A DNA stretch of 64,000 nt from Chroococcopsis sp964623815 (GCA_964623815.1 CAZUVR010000003.1:1-64000); one strand, 5' to 3'. Shown: positions 1 to 8,889, counted from the stretch's first letter. Numbers and translations: made by a program. The notes: a model not told the origin generated them from the letters alone.

Positions 1-7
1 AAAGTCT

Positions 8-331
8 ATGTACTTAAGCTTACACCCTTTTGGGCTTAATCGAGAAGTATTGGGATGTAGTACGGCTGACTCAGAAATAGAATCTCAGCTTATATTTGAT
101 ACAGAACACGATCATTATCAAATAATAGATTTAGGGTGGCAAGATTTTAATCGTATTTATAATTGTTATATTCACATCGATATTAAAGATGAAAAAATCT
201 GGATTCAGCGCAACATGACCGAAGCCGATTTAGCAGGGGAATTGATTGAACTCGGCGTACCGAAAGAAGACATTATTCTCGGCTTACATCCTCCTTATAA
301 ACGGGCTTACACCGGCTACGGAGTTGCTTGA
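8..331 (+). CDS. xisI: XisI-like protein (fdxN element excision controlling factor family), start uncertain
   Basis: The C-terminal two thirds match the XisI family as I know it: ESQLIFDTEHDHYQ near residues 25-38, then IHIDIKDEKIWIQ, NMTEADLAGELIELGVPKED and a terminal YTGYGVA. XisI was first described with XisH and XisF in excision of the fdxN element of heterocystous cyanobacteria. xisH-xisI pairs are, however, scattered widely in cyanobacteria without any excision element, so the real role here is unknown. The first 20 residues do not look like the usual helical N-terminus, and the frame is open back to the window edge. The start may therefore lie upstream, or the 5' end may be altered. 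The usual partner xisH would lie to the left, outside the window. The gene is AT-rich and converges on the DndD-like gene with a 43-base gap. Confidence 0.75.
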   Translation: MYLSLHPFGLNREVLGCSTADSEIESQLIFDTEHDHYQIIDLGWQDFNRIYNCYIHIDIKDEKIWIQRNMTEADLAGELIELGVPKEDIILGLHPPYKRAYTGYGVA

Positions 332-374
332 AATGAGAGCAGTTTAATTGTTAGCCTAATTTGGCGATCGTATT

Positions 375-2438
375 TCAAAATCTCTCCACCTCCACCACTT
401 CCGTATACTCAAAATTATTAGGACTTTTTCTAACTAACGGGTATACCTGTCCGTCGATGGTAATCGAATCCTCTTCACAATCGGGTTTAGAAGAAAAATA
501 ATTCAGCACGTAAATCTTACCGATATAGGGGTTCATCTCCTCCTCTACTTCCCGCCGCCATTGGGTTTTCGTCACCAGAATCACTAATTGATTGGCTAAC
601 TTAGGAATCGATCGAGCTACCCGCCGGCGATAAATCTCGTCGAGACTGCCGAAAGGAGAATCCATAACTATCGGGAAAGTTGAACTATCAACGCCGACAA
701 AATTATTCTTCTGCCGCCACTCCCGCACCCGATCGATCACCGCGCCGATAAAAGATAAACTTAAGATCTGATTCTCTCCCGTAGAAGCTGCAACCGGGGA
801 GGCTCGCCCCGATGTATTCTCTACCAAACGCAATTGATACTCCGAATTCAGGCGAGGAATATAGGGAGTAAAGCTAATGCCCCTGAAAATTTCTTGAACC
901 TTCTTTTCTAAAGAGACGCGGAATTGATTCTCTAGCCGTTTTTTAACTTCCATCAATCGCTCGATCGCGTCTTGAGCCGCTACAATTCTCCTATGTGCCA
1001 GATTTTGTTTTTCTTCTTTAACCTTCTGTCTCTCGATTTGCTTATTCAACACTTCTAACTCTTTAGCCTTCACTTCTTCTTGGTGCCTATAACCGCCTTG
1101 TTCTAAACGATTTTCTTTTAACCTATCTTCTACTTCATCCAACTGATTCTGTAGGGATTGAATATCCTCATCGGGATACTCTCTAAACTTAGCCCGCATA
1201 TTATCTAATTCGGTTTCTACTAGCGATAACTCCCCGCGCCATTTCTGCACATTGGCCTGTAACTTATCCACCTCTCGCCAGAAGTCATCTACCTGCCCAT
1301 CCCATAGCCTCGCCTGAGATTCCAAACGGATTAACCCCTCTTGCACTCGGGCTATTCCAGATTTAGTCATCCAGTCGTACACTTGCTGATAGGCGGGGCC
1401 AGATTCCTCTAATTCGTTACCGCATATACACCGCTTACTCTCCAATAATTCCCGGAGAAATTCCTGTGTGATACCGCCCGGCAACCCTGCACGAGAGCGT
1501 AAATCCTCAACCAGCCCGTAAAGTCTAGTATTTACCCGGGGCAAGAATACTAAATAGCCCTGAGCCGATAGAAGTTTTTTCAGATTGCTTTTCGCTTCCG
1601 AGAGATTGAGTCTTAAGGTTTTCTCTTGAGCCTCCAAGCGAATTTTTAACTGTTTTAAATCTTCAGCTCCCCTTAATTCTAAAAGCCGGGAGGTGAGAAT
1701 CTTTTTCAACTCTTCCTGTTCTTCTAGGCGTTCGATAATTTTGCTCTGTTTTTCTTTAAGACTCTGTAAGTCTTCTTCGAGCTTGCTTTGAGTTTTGACT
1801 AACTGTTTTAAATCGGAATCGTCTAACTCTTTAATCTCGTCTTGTAATGTCTTCTTTGCTTTTTTCAGGTGTTCTATTGCTCTATCTAAAACCTTAACCC
1901 CGAGTAGATCTTTTGTATCTTCAGCGATACTATTACTGCTATTCCTGCCTATGTGTTCTATATGTTCTCCATCGAAGAAAAAATAATGATATAAACTTTC
2001 TGGTAAGATTTGATTGATAATTTCTTCGGGTTGCTGTAAAGGGGGGTACCAGTTACCATCCTCCTTTCCTATTAACATAAAAATTTGACTTTGACTATAT
2101 TGAACTTTACCGTTTACGTCTAAACAAGCGAAACATTTGCGTTTGACTTGATAGCGAAGATTATCGTGTTCAAAGAGGATCTCTACCCAACACTCTACCG
2201 ATGAGCCTGTTTTTACTTCATAGATAGCTCGCTTGTTAACTAATATTTCTGGCGAGGCAAAAGCCGCAGTAAATTTATCGTATAGTACCCAAGTAAATCC
2301 ATTTAATAAGGTGGTTTTACCCGCCCCATTGTTAGCGTGAATGACGGTAGTATTATAATTACCCCGAGCTAATTGTATTTCAGGGGTTTTCCCGTAAAAG
2401 GTGCGAAAATTACAGAGCCTGATCGACAGTAGTTTCAT
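375..2438 (-). CDS. DndD-like SMC/Rad50-type ATPase
   Basis: This 687-residue protein has the layout of DndD/Rad50-type ATPases. An N-terminal Walker A (NNGAGKTT, near residue 37-44) is followed by YHYFFFDGEHIEHI, typical of DndD-like proteins. Long coiled coils fill about residues 170-300 and 370-510. They are separated by a CICGNEL hook-like turn near residue 340 that recalls the Rad50 zinc hook. The C-terminal half carries an ABC-signature-like STGENQILSLSF and a Walker B with D-loop (PIVMDSPFGSLDE). DndD proteins act with DndB, C and E in DNA phosphorothioation, but no other dnd gene is present here. The gene overlaps the preceding 51-codon ORF by ATGA, so the two are probably translated together. 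Role is unproven: DNA repair or a stand-alone defence ATPase are both possible. Confidence 0.8.
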   Translation of the reverse strand: MKLLSIRLCNFRTFYGKTPEIQLARGNYNTTVIHANNGAGKTTLLNGFTWVLYDKFTAAFASPEILVNKRAIYEVKTGSSVECWVEILFEHDNLRYQVKRKCFACLDVNGKVQYSQSQIFMLIGKEDGNWYPPLQQPEEIINQILPESLYHYFFFDGEHIEHIGRNSSNSIAEDTKDLLGVKVLDRAIEHLKKAKKTLQDEIKELDDSDLKQLVKTQSKLEEDLQSLKEKQSKIIERLEEQEELKKILTSRLLELRGAEDLKQLKIRLEAQEKTLRLNLSEAKSNLKKLLSAQGYLVFLPRVNTRLYGLVEDLRSRAGLPGGITQEFLRELLESKRCICGNELEESGPAYQQVYDWMTKSGIARVQEGLIRLESQARLWDGQVDDFWREVDKLQANVQKWRGELSLVETELDNMRAKFREYPDEDIQSLQNQLDEVEDRLKENRLEQGGYRHQEEVKAKELEVLNKQIERQKVKEEKQNLAHRRIVAAQDAIERLMEVKKRLENQFRVSLEKKVQEIFRGISFTPYIPRLNSEYQLRLVENTSGRASPVAASTGENQILSLSFIGAVIDRVREWRQKNNFVGVDSSTFPIVMDSPFGSLDEIYRRRVARSIPKLANQLVILVTKTQWRREVEEEMNPYIGKIYVLNYFSSKPDCEEDSITIDGQVYPLVRKSPNNFEYTEVVEVERF

Positions 2439-2590
2439 TGAATCACTTCTTTGATAATGGTTAAAACATCATCGTTAATATTGCGGAGGTTTTTTTGATA
2501 GAGTTTATTCTTTTCCAGGGTGAGAATTTTCTCTATAATAATTCTAACTTCGGGGGAAGCCGTGAAGATCGGTTCGTTAACACTATCCAT
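2435..2590 (-). CDS. small hypothetical protein (51 aa) upstream of the DndD-like gene
   Basis: An ATG at 2590 opens a 51-codon frame whose TGA overlaps the ATG of the DndD-like gene (ATGA, 2435-2438). The product begins MDSVNEPIFTASPEVRIIIE and looks mostly helical and charged, with VRIIIEKILTLEKNKLYQKN and a hydrophobic DVLTIIKEVI at the end. It has no signal peptide or metal motif. I do not recognise a family. Its close coupling to the ATPase suggests a small partner subunit or regulator. It is too short to be DndE. That it is translated is inferred from the ATGA coupling and the continuous codons, not from homology. Confidence 0.55.
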   Translation of the reverse strand: MDSVNEPIFTASPEVRIIIEKILTLEKNKLYQKNLRNINDDVLTIIKEVIQ

Positions 2591-2631
2591 AGGCAGGACT
2601 CAGATAACCTACAGGAATACTAATACTTTAT

Positions 2632-2675
2632 TGTATATAAAAAAATAATCTGAGCTTTACCTAAAAGGCTCAGAT
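2632..2675 (-). terminator. rho-independent terminator of hemC
   Basis: Read on the minus strand, ATCTGAG pairs with CTCAGAT (2648-2675). An inner CTTT/AAAG pairing and one bulged C extend the stem, and a T-rich run (TATTTTTTTAT) follows. It lies just beyond the hemC stop at 2699 and separates hemC from the small ORF/DndD-like unit. Confidence 0.75.
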
Positions 2676-2698
2676 GGAACTGAAAAGATTCAGGATTA

Positions 2699-3658
2699 TT
2701 ACCGTTGAATTGTAGCAAAAATCTCGGCGAGGATTTCGCCCGCGCCTAATTCCCTAACCTGATGGGCTAGGGTTTTACCCAATTCTTCGGACTCAGATCG
2801 ATCGCCGCTGATCGTCTCTCTAATCAGTTTCTGTCCGTCGAGACTGGCTACCATACCGGTGAGGGTGAGTATACCATTCTCTATTTTAGTATTCACACCG
2901 ATAGGCACCTGACAACCGCCCTCCAATTCGCGCAGGAAAGCCCGCTCAGCGTAACATCTATCTCTACTAGCCTCATCTTCTAAAACTTTCAACAGGGCTA
3001 ATACCTCTTCATCCCCTTCCCGGCATTCGATGCCTAAAGCTCCCTGGCCTACGGCGTGGAGAGAAATTTCCGGGGGGATGATCTGATGAATGCGATCGCT
3101 CATATCCAATCTCTGTAATCCAGCCACCGCCAGGATAATCGCGTCGTATTCGCCCGCGTCTAATTTACCGAGACGGGTGTTAACATTCCCCCTCACATCT
3201 TTAAACGTTAGATGGGGGAAATGATGACGCAACTGCGCCAACCTTCTGAGAGAGGAAGTACCGATAACCGCACCCTCCGGTAAAGTGTGGAGTTGTTTAT
3301 CCTTATGCTTCTCGTTAACCACCAGAGCATCCGCCGGATCAACTCTCTCGGTGACGCAGCCTAAAATCAAACCTTCCGGTAAATTGGTCGGTAAATCTTT
3401 CAAAGAATGAACCGCTAAATCGGTTTGACGATTTAACATCCCTACTTCTAATTCTTTAGTGAATAAACCCTTATCGCCGATTTTGGCTAAAGCGACATCT
3501 AAAATAATATCGCCCTGGGTACTCATGGTCTCTACGTCAAATTGTCTATCGGGGTAATGTTTTTGCAATTCTGATTGTACCCAATAGGTTTGCACCAGAG
3601 CTAACTGGCTCTTACGCGAGCCGATCCGAATCGGGCGAGTAGGACTTTCCACGGTCAT
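2699..3658 (-). CDS. hemC: hydroxymethylbilane synthase (porphobilinogen deaminase)
   Basis: HemC joins four porphobilinogen units into hydroxymethylbilane in the cytoplasm, the committed step toward uroporphyrinogen III and so toward haem, chlorophyll and bilins. Visible landmarks are RIGSRKSQLALVQT at the start, HSLKDLP (catalytic Asp88), GTSSLRRLAQL and VRGNVNTRLGKLD in the substrate and cofactor site, and LEGGCQVPIG, whose Cys249 should carry the dipyrromethane cofactor. I chose the internal ATG at 3658 because family members begin a few residues before the RIGSRKSQ block. A longer frame from 3691 adds 11 residues (MPINIKLITHT) with no family support. The gene is followed by a clear terminator and preceded by a short spacer holding a heptamer-repeat tract, so it is probably monocistronic. 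Confidence 0.96.
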   Translation of the reverse strand: MTVESPTRPIRIGSRKSQLALVQTYWVQSELQKHYPDRQFDVETMSTQGDIILDVALAKIGDKGLFTKELEVGMLNRQTDLAVHSLKDLPTNLPEGLILGCVTERVDPADALVVNEKHKDKQLHTLPEGAVIGTSSLRRLAQLRHHFPHLTFKDVRGNVNTRLGKLDAGEYDAIILAVAGLQRLDMSDRIHQIIPPEISLHAVGQGALGIECREGDEEVLALLKVLEDEASRDRCYAERAFLRELEGGCQVPIGVNTKIENGILTLTGMVASLDGQKLIRETISGDRSESEELGKTLAHQVRELGAGEILAEIFATIQR

Positions 3659-3780
3659 AGTGTGTGTGATTAATTTAATATTAATAGGCAACTCGATCTA
3701 GGGTATCTCGAACGCAGTCCCGTTTCATAACTTGTCTTACAAGTTACGGGCAAATAGTTACATTGTGTAATAATTTTTTG

Positions 3781-3812
3781 GGGAGTTGGGAGTCGGGAGT
3801 CGGGAGTTGGGG
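3781..3812. repeat. STRR-like heptamer tract (GGGAGTC)n
   Basis: Four near-identical tandem heptamers of the type GGGAGTC/GGGAGTT lie between the CIA30-protein gene and hemC. Similar tracts occur at 13551 and 14111, and a palindromic version at 62465. Short tandemly repeated repetitive (STRR) heptamers are known in cyanobacterial intergenic DNA. Confidence 0.7.
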
Positions 3813-3832
3813 AAATTTTCACTGAATAAAGT

Positions 3833-4825
3833 TTAGGGCAGGGGGATGTCTTGTAAATTATTCACGAGTTTGTATTTAAACCCGCTCCGGTCTAATAGGG
3901 TTGTATCGGGAGAGTCGGGGGAGACTATTACCAGTTCTGGGGTTTTTCTCCCGTAAGCTTTAATCCATTCAATTTCTATGCCGAATATGCCGGGGGAAAA
4001 TCGAGGATTGAGAGCGCCGTCGTACTCGAACTTACTTTGCATTAACTGTATGGAATAGACTTTACTGCTATCAAAACCCTCACCATCGGCTACTCTTTTG
4101 GCTCTAAACACGGGGATTAGCTCTCGAAAGGGTACTCGTATAGTCTGAGGAAAATTATAGATGGTGTCAAAGGAATAACAGTAACCCACGCCATCCCAGC
4201 GCCCCTCGCAACGGCAGATGAGTTTATAGCGCTTCCCATCTCCGCTGACTCGTAATTCTATCCCTTCATATTCGGATAAGTCTAGGGCGGGGGTAAAGTT
4301 ACGGGTACGCACGGAAGCGAAGCCGCCATTATTATTTGTAGATACATTACCGGTAAATATAGCTCGATCGCCCGTTATCCGCATTTGACTCTCGGATAGG
4401 CCCCCCATCACCACATCATCCACCGCGCCCCAAATCTCTCTGAGGGCGGGGGTAGGTTGGGTAAAATCGAAGAGGACTTTGGTGGAATCTGTAGGTAATT
4501 TGTTTAAAAAATTGCTCAACCCCGCATAATCTTCACCTTGATAGATGACAAGATCGAGATCAGGAAATCGATCGCTATTAAGACTGGCGAGGGAGGATTC
4601 CACTTGTACACGGTAAAATCTATTCTCTAAATTTTGTTTGACCGTAGCGGTATCTGACGGAGAAATAATTAAAGCTCGATTCATTAAACTATGATTCCCG
4701 AAAGTTGATTTAACCGGCTTTTTTGCGCCGAAGAAATTTTGCAAACAACCGATGAAAGGCAGCACTTCAAAATAATCTAGAGTCTGCCAAAACCTGCCCA
4801 AATCCCATTTACTATTACTCGTCAT
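3833..4825 (-). CDS. CIA30-family protein (complex I intermediate-associated protein 30-like)
   Basis: Residues about 120-315 form a CIA30-like beta-sandwich: LFDFTQ, WGAVDDVVMGGLSES, FTGNVSTNNNGGFASVRT, GIELRVSGDGKRYKL and FGIEIEWIKAYG. In mitochondria CIA30 is a complex I assembly factor. In cyanobacteria such proteins are conserved but their function is not settled; assembly of NDH-1 or another photosynthetic complex is a guess. The N-terminal 110 residues look like a degenerate alpha/beta fold (RALIISPSDT, DLDLVIYQG). No signal peptide is seen. The gene lies 26 bases after the MlaE permease gene on the same strand and is probably the last gene of the pilG-pilH-pilI-pilJ-mlaE run. Confidence 0.8.
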   Translation of the reverse strand: MTSNSKWDLGRFWQTLDYFEVLPFIGCLQNFFGAKKPVKSTFGNHSLMNRALIISPSDTATVKQNLENRFYRVQVESSLASLNSDRFPDLDLVIYQGEDYAGLSNFLNKLPTDSTKVLFDFTQPTPALREIWGAVDDVVMGGLSESQMRITGDRAIFTGNVSTNNNGGFASVRTRNFTPALDLSEYEGIELRVSGDGKRYKLICRCEGRWDGVGYCYSFDTIYNFPQTIRVPFRELIPVFRAKRVADGEGFDSSKVYSIQLMQSKFEYDGALNPRFSPGIFGIEIEWIKAYGRKTPELVIVSPDSPDTTLLDRSGFKYKLVNNLQDIPLP

Positions 4826-4851
4826 TTGGCTAGCTCGAATTTATTCCGATC

Positions 4852-5643
4852 TTAGCCTATATCTTTGTTACCTGTGCCTTGAAACATCAGCCAGGAGAGG
4901 AAAAAATTAGCCACAAAAATCGCCATCAAAGAAGTTACTACAGCGGTGGTAGTGGACTGCCCCACGCCTTTAGCGCCCCCGGTGGTAGTTAATCCCCAAC
5001 TACAACCGATGATAGCGATCAGAACTCCGAAAACCGCAGACTTTATCAGAGCACTCACCAGATCCCAGGGTTGTAAAAAGTTACGGGCCGATTGTAAGAA
5101 CAAGTCCGGGGAAATCTTATAGAGATACTCGGCGATAAATAATCCTCCCGTCATTCCCGCCAATAAAGAAATAATGGTGAGTATCGGCAGCATCAAACTA
5201 CAGGCGAGGACGCGGGGGATGACAAGATAATCGAGGGGATCGGTTCTGAGCATATAGAGAGCGTCGATCTGTTCCGTTACCTGCATTGTACCGATCTCTG
5301 CAGCGAAGGCGGAACCGACTCTACCCGCCACCACTACGGCGGTTAATACCGGCGCTAGTTCCCGGGTGAGGGCGAGGGATAGAACTCCGCCCACATAGCT
5401 ACTCGCTCCGAAATATATGAACTCCCGCGCCACTTGAATCGTGAATACCATGCCCACGAAAGCGGCGGTAATCAGGGAAATGGTTAAAGATTGCGGCCCC
5501 ACCATAGACATCTGTTCTAGGGTGTTACGCCGATGTATTTTTGTCTGTAGGAGGTGATAAAAAACTTGACCCCCTAAAAAGAAAGCCGCAGTTAGGCGAT
5601 TGAACCATAAACCCAAGCCACTATTAGAGTCGGCAGCACTCAT
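4852..5643 (-). CDS. mlaE: MlaE-family lipid ABC transporter permease
   Basis: MlaE permeases work with an ATPase (MlaF) and an MCE-domain substrate-binding protein to move phospholipids or other hydrophobic substrates between membranes; the plant homologue is TGD1. The 263-residue length and the conserved GMVFTIQVAREFI, SLALTRELAPVLTAVVVAGRVGSA, AAEIGTMQVTEQIDAL and LDYLVIPRVLA segments fit the family, with five or six hydrophobic helices. It follows pilJ by 50 bases and precedes the CIA30 gene by 26 bases. This order (pilGHIJ then permease) matches Synechocystis slr1041-slr1045 as I recall it. No ATPase or MCE gene is adjacent, so the complex is encoded in several places. Its link to pili may be only co-transcription. 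Confidence 0.93.
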   Translation of the reverse strand: MSAADSNSGLGLWFNRLTAAFFLGGQVFYHLLQTKIHRRNTLEQMSMVGPQSLTISLITAAFVGMVFTIQVAREFIYFGASSYVGGVLSLALTRELAPVLTAVVVAGRVGSAFAAEIGTMQVTEQIDALYMLRTDPLDYLVIPRVLACSLMLPILTIISLLAGMTGGLFIAEYLYKISPDLFLQSARNFLQPWDLVSALIKSAVFGVLIAIIGCSWGLTTTGGAKGVGQSTTTAVVTSLMAIFVANFFLSWLMFQGTGNKDIG

Positions 5644-5693
5644 AGAATCGTATTCGATGAAATTTCTTTACTATTCTAAGGGGGTTTCTCCGT

Positions 5694-8279
5694 TTATTTC
5701 ATATCCTCCTCGTCTACTTTGAATCTTTCGATGGAGGCTAATAAATCTCTGGAAATGCTCACCAGTTTCTGTAGCGAACCGGCTACCCGCTGGGATTCTT
5801 GAGAGGTTTCCTGAGCGGTTAACTCTACCGATTGCATAACTTGAGCCACTTCGCGGGAATTTTCCCTCTGTTTTACCGTGTCGCCAGTGATCGATCGAAC
5901 TAAACTATCAATCCGGTTCGATACTTGTATGATGTCTTCGAGGGATTTCTTCGCCTGTTCCGATCGTTCAGTAACGTCGAGTACCTGTTGAATCCCTTCT
6001 TCCATCGCCGTCATTACCGAACCGGTTTCACTTTGTATCTGTAAAACGATCTGTTCGATGTCTTTCAATGATTTAGCCGATCTATCGGCTAACTGACGTA
6101 CTTCGTCCGCTACGATAGCGAATCCCCTACCGGCTTCCCCCGCTCTCGCCGATTGAATCGAAGCGTTCAAGGCGAGCAGGTTAGTACGGGAAGCGATCTG
6201 AGAAATGACGGCGACGATTTTCGATATTTCCTGAGAAGCTTCTGCTAATCTCTTGACTTTTCGCGCAGTTTCTGATACGGTTTCTCGAATCTGTAATATA
6301 CCGGCTACGGTTCTCTCTACGGATTCACCACCTTTAAGCGCGGTAATCGAAGAAGTACGGGCCACCTCTTCTGCTTCCCGGGCGTTTTCCGCTACCCTCT
6401 GGATCGATTCGGTCATCATCTGTACGGAATTCAAGGTTACAGCTAATTCTTCCGCCATGCGGAGAGCGTCGCTCGATTGATTACGGGCGTAGGATTCGCT
6501 ATCGGTGGAACCCTTATTCACCTGTTTAGCCGCACCTTTTACCTGTCTGACGATTTCCCGGAGGTTTTGAATTGTCAGGTTGAAAGCATCGGCTACGGCA
6601 CCGAGTACGTCGGGGGTTACTTCCGCCTGTACGGTGAGATCACCCCGGGCAGCACCTTCCACGTCATCGAGGAGACGGATAACCTGGCGTTGTAAATCCT
6701 CTCTCGCCTGTTCCGTTTCTGTAGCTCTCTGTTGTGCTTCTCTGGTGGTGGTGGCGATGACTTTCACCATTTGATTGAAGCTGTTGGCTAGCTGCCCGAC
6801 TTCATCTTGAGAGTAAACTAGGGCTTTGGCGTTGAAATCACCGCCAGAAATCTTATCACACAAGGCCTGCATATCGTTAACAGAGCGGTTCACCCTCGAC
6901 AGCATTAATTGTGTCACCAACCAGGTTAAGCCGAAAGTGGTCAACCCAGACAACAGCATCATCAAAAGTACGGGCTGGCTGAAAGGGGAAACTTTCGGGG
7001 AGGCTTTTTGTACCTGGGTGGTTTTCGGTTTGCCTTTCTCGGTTTTATTGCCAGTAGTGGGCCCGGTGGATAGACCGGTGGTAGCGGTGACGAGGAAAAT
7101 CATCAACACGGGTATCAATCCCGCTACCCCTGCAGCGATTAAACTTTTGGTTTTCAGGGGGGCATTGATGAGAAATCCTAATTTTCCCGTAGATACATCG
7201 GGGGTTGGTTTCAGTAAAGGTTCTACAGGATAGCCTGGTGTCTCTGGTTCTAGCTGAGTTGACCAATTGATTTGAGTCTGAGCGGCATCAATGTTTAAAG
7301 AGCTGTTACTCGGCATACCGCTATTTAATCCCGAATCTTCGCCGGTGCGAGTAAATTGCAGAGAATTGGCTACATCGGTAATATCGAGTCCGGAAAGACT
7401 TTCTAACTCCTCTTCGGGGAAACCGTCTAAAGTTTGTAGCACATTATCTTTAGACTTATCTCCAGGGCGGCTAAAATTACTGTTTTTCGTGCCCAGATTG
7501 CCTGACTTAGTAAAGCTGGCGTTAGAGTTGCTTAATTGACCGGAAACCATGAAGGTAGATTCCCCTTCATCGTATATATCTCCCACAGTAGAGAAGGCAT
7601 GATTTTGATTATTTTTATCGTCGAAAAAGGGGAAAGGATTGGTTTGCTCCCCCGTATCCTGTTCCCAATCAAACGGCTCTTCTTCGTGGTAGGTTTCAGA
7701 ACTGTTAATCCCTTGGGATCTTAAAGAATAGCCGGCGGGGGGGCGGGTAAAGGCGGTTTCCTGTTGATCGTCGTGATCGAAGGGATTGATGTAGGGTTGG
7801 GGTTGTCCTACGGTAGGCTCATCTAAATCAGCTTCGTTGAAGAGTCCGTTACCCCAGTCGAATTCCTCCGGTTGCCAGTCCGCTATATCCGCCGTTTCTT
7901 CGGGCTGAAAATTATCCGAATGGTCGAAATTCCCCGCGCCGAAAGTGATGCCTTCGGTGGCTTCCATCTCATCGAAAGCGCCGAATTCATCCTGTAATTG
8001 ACTGTGACGGGCCTGTTCTAGTCCGCGTCTAGCATAGTCCACTAGATCCGGTTGGTCGGAGGCTTTAGCCAGTTGTAAAACTTTTTCGTATAGTTTCTGA
8101 GCCTGTTTATAATCCTGTTGCCCCAGGTTGATATGGCCCTGTAGTAACAGGACGTTCGCGTCATCGGGGTACTCCATCAGCATCGATTCGATGATACGAT
8201 TGGCTTCGTCCAGACGGCCCTGGCAATAGGCGGCATTGGCCTGTCCGTATAATGTTACGTAATCATTCCCTAACGGCAT
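5694..8279 (-). CDS. pilJ: PilJ-type methyl-accepting chemotaxis protein with N-terminal TPR
   Basis: An 861-residue chemoreceptor of the type IV pilus system. The N-terminus (residues 1-100) has TPR-like repeats (ANAAYCQGRLDEANRII; GQQDYKQAQKLYEKVL), then about 250 acidic, low-complexity residues. Two membrane helices flank a loop of only about 45 residues, too short for a normal periplasmic sensor. HAMP-like segments (SGGDFNAKALVYSQDEVGQLA; ARGDLTVQAEV) and an MCP signalling hairpin (ARAGEAGRGFAIVADEVRQL) follow. I chose the ATG at 8279 because GGAGGGAGGACA precedes it and family members start near MPLGNDY. A longer frame from 8405 would overlap the cheW gene. No GAF domain is present, so it resembles Synechocystis PilJ and not the photoreceptor PixJ. 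It should relay to a CheA (PilL) encoded elsewhere. Confidence 0.93.
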   Translation of the reverse strand: MPLGNDYVTLYGQANAAYCQGRLDEANRIIESMLMEYPDDANVLLLQGHINLGQQDYKQAQKLYEKVLQLAKASDQPDLVDYARRGLEQARHSQLQDEFGAFDEMEATEGITFGAGNFDHSDNFQPEETADIADWQPEEFDWGNGLFNEADLDEPTVGQPQPYINPFDHDDQQETAFTRPPAGYSLRSQGINSSETYHEEEPFDWEQDTGEQTNPFPFFDDKNNQNHAFSTVGDIYDEGESTFMVSGQLSNSNASFTKSGNLGTKNSNFSRPGDKSKDNVLQTLDGFPEEELESLSGLDITDVANSLQFTRTGEDSGLNSGMPSNSSLNIDAAQTQINWSTQLEPETPGYPVEPLLKPTPDVSTGKLGFLINAPLKTKSLIAAGVAGLIPVLMIFLVTATTGLSTGPTTGNKTEKGKPKTTQVQKASPKVSPFSQPVLLMMLLSGLTTFGLTWLVTQLMLSRVNRSVNDMQALCDKISGGDFNAKALVYSQDEVGQLANSFNQMVKVIATTTREAQQRATETEQAREDLQRQVIRLLDDVEGAARGDLTVQAEVTPDVLGAVADAFNLTIQNLREIVRQVKGAAKQVNKGSTDSESYARNQSSDALRMAEELAVTLNSVQMMTESIQRVAENAREAEEVARTSSITALKGGESVERTVAGILQIRETVSETARKVKRLAEASQEISKIVAVISQIASRTNLLALNASIQSARAGEAGRGFAIVADEVRQLADRSAKSLKDIEQIVLQIQSETGSVMTAMEEGIQQVLDVTERSEQAKKSLEDIIQVSNRIDSLVRSITGDTVKQRENSREVAQVMQSVELTAQETSQESQRVAGSLQKLVSISRDLLASIERFKVDEEDMK

Positions 8280-8323
8280 TGTCCTCCCTCCAGTGGTTGT
8301 AATAGTAAAGTTAAGTTGTGATT

Positions 8324-8857
8324 TCAGGCCGCCCATCGAGCCGATCGTAAGATAGCCACATGATCCAATAATCTCAGCGGTATTTCTCCTTCTCCCTGAA
8401 CCCATTCTCCCTGAACGTAGGGAGCGATCTGATCCGGGGCGTTGGTCGCGCCAGTAAGTTGTTCCAAGTCTAACCAGTCCATATCGCCCAATCGATCGAC
8501 CGCTAACCCTAGCATTATTTCCTGTTCTTCGATGGCGATGACCGGTATTTCAGGTCGATCGGTGTTTAAATAACTTTTGTCTCCTAAAAATTGCCCTAAA
8601 TCCGCTACCCAGATCACCTGTCCCCTGAGATTTATCGTCCCCAATAACAGAGGCGAAGCATTAGGAATCGCCGTTATCCTATCGGGGGGTTGTTGCATCA
8701 CTTCTTTAATGCCGATCGCCGGTAGGGCGAACTCGTCATTAGATCCCAGAAAAAATCTTAAGTGCAATTCCCCTGAAGGGGTCTTCAGTGCCTGTATATC
8801 CGGTGATATATCCTGCTCGGTATTGGTAAAAAAATCGGGAGTATTGACCATGATCAA
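8324..8857 (-). CDS. pilI: PilI, CheW-like adaptor protein
   Basis: CheW-domain proteins bridge the chemoreceptor and the CheA kinase. The 177-residue product shows LHLRFFLGSNDEFALPAIGIKEVM, the PLLLGTINLRGQVIWVADLG core, IPVIAIEEQEIMLGLAVDRL and a C-terminal LRLLDHVAIL, all typical of CheW. It sits between pilH (32 bases) and pilJ (44 bases), matching slr1043 in the Synechocystis order. The first two residues are MIM, so the start may be the third codon. It is cytosolic and predicted to couple PilJ to PilL in phototactic or surface motility. Confidence 0.92.
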   Translation of the reverse strand: MIMVNTPDFFTNTEQDISPDIQALKTPSGELHLRFFLGSNDEFALPAIGIKEVMQQPPDRITAIPNASPLLLGTINLRGQVIWVADLGQFLGDKSYLNTDRPEIPVIAIEEQEIMLGLAVDRLGDMDWLDLEQLTGATNAPDQIAPYVQGEWVQGEGEIPLRLLDHVAILRSARWAA

Positions 8858-8889
8858 GTTTAAGCGTGTTTATAGCGATTAGTGGGGTT

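Noticed and set aside
6826..7233. 135-codon plus-strand frame opposite pilJ
   Set aside because: Antisense within pilJ, whose protein motifs are clear; the frame has no ribosome site or recognisable motif.
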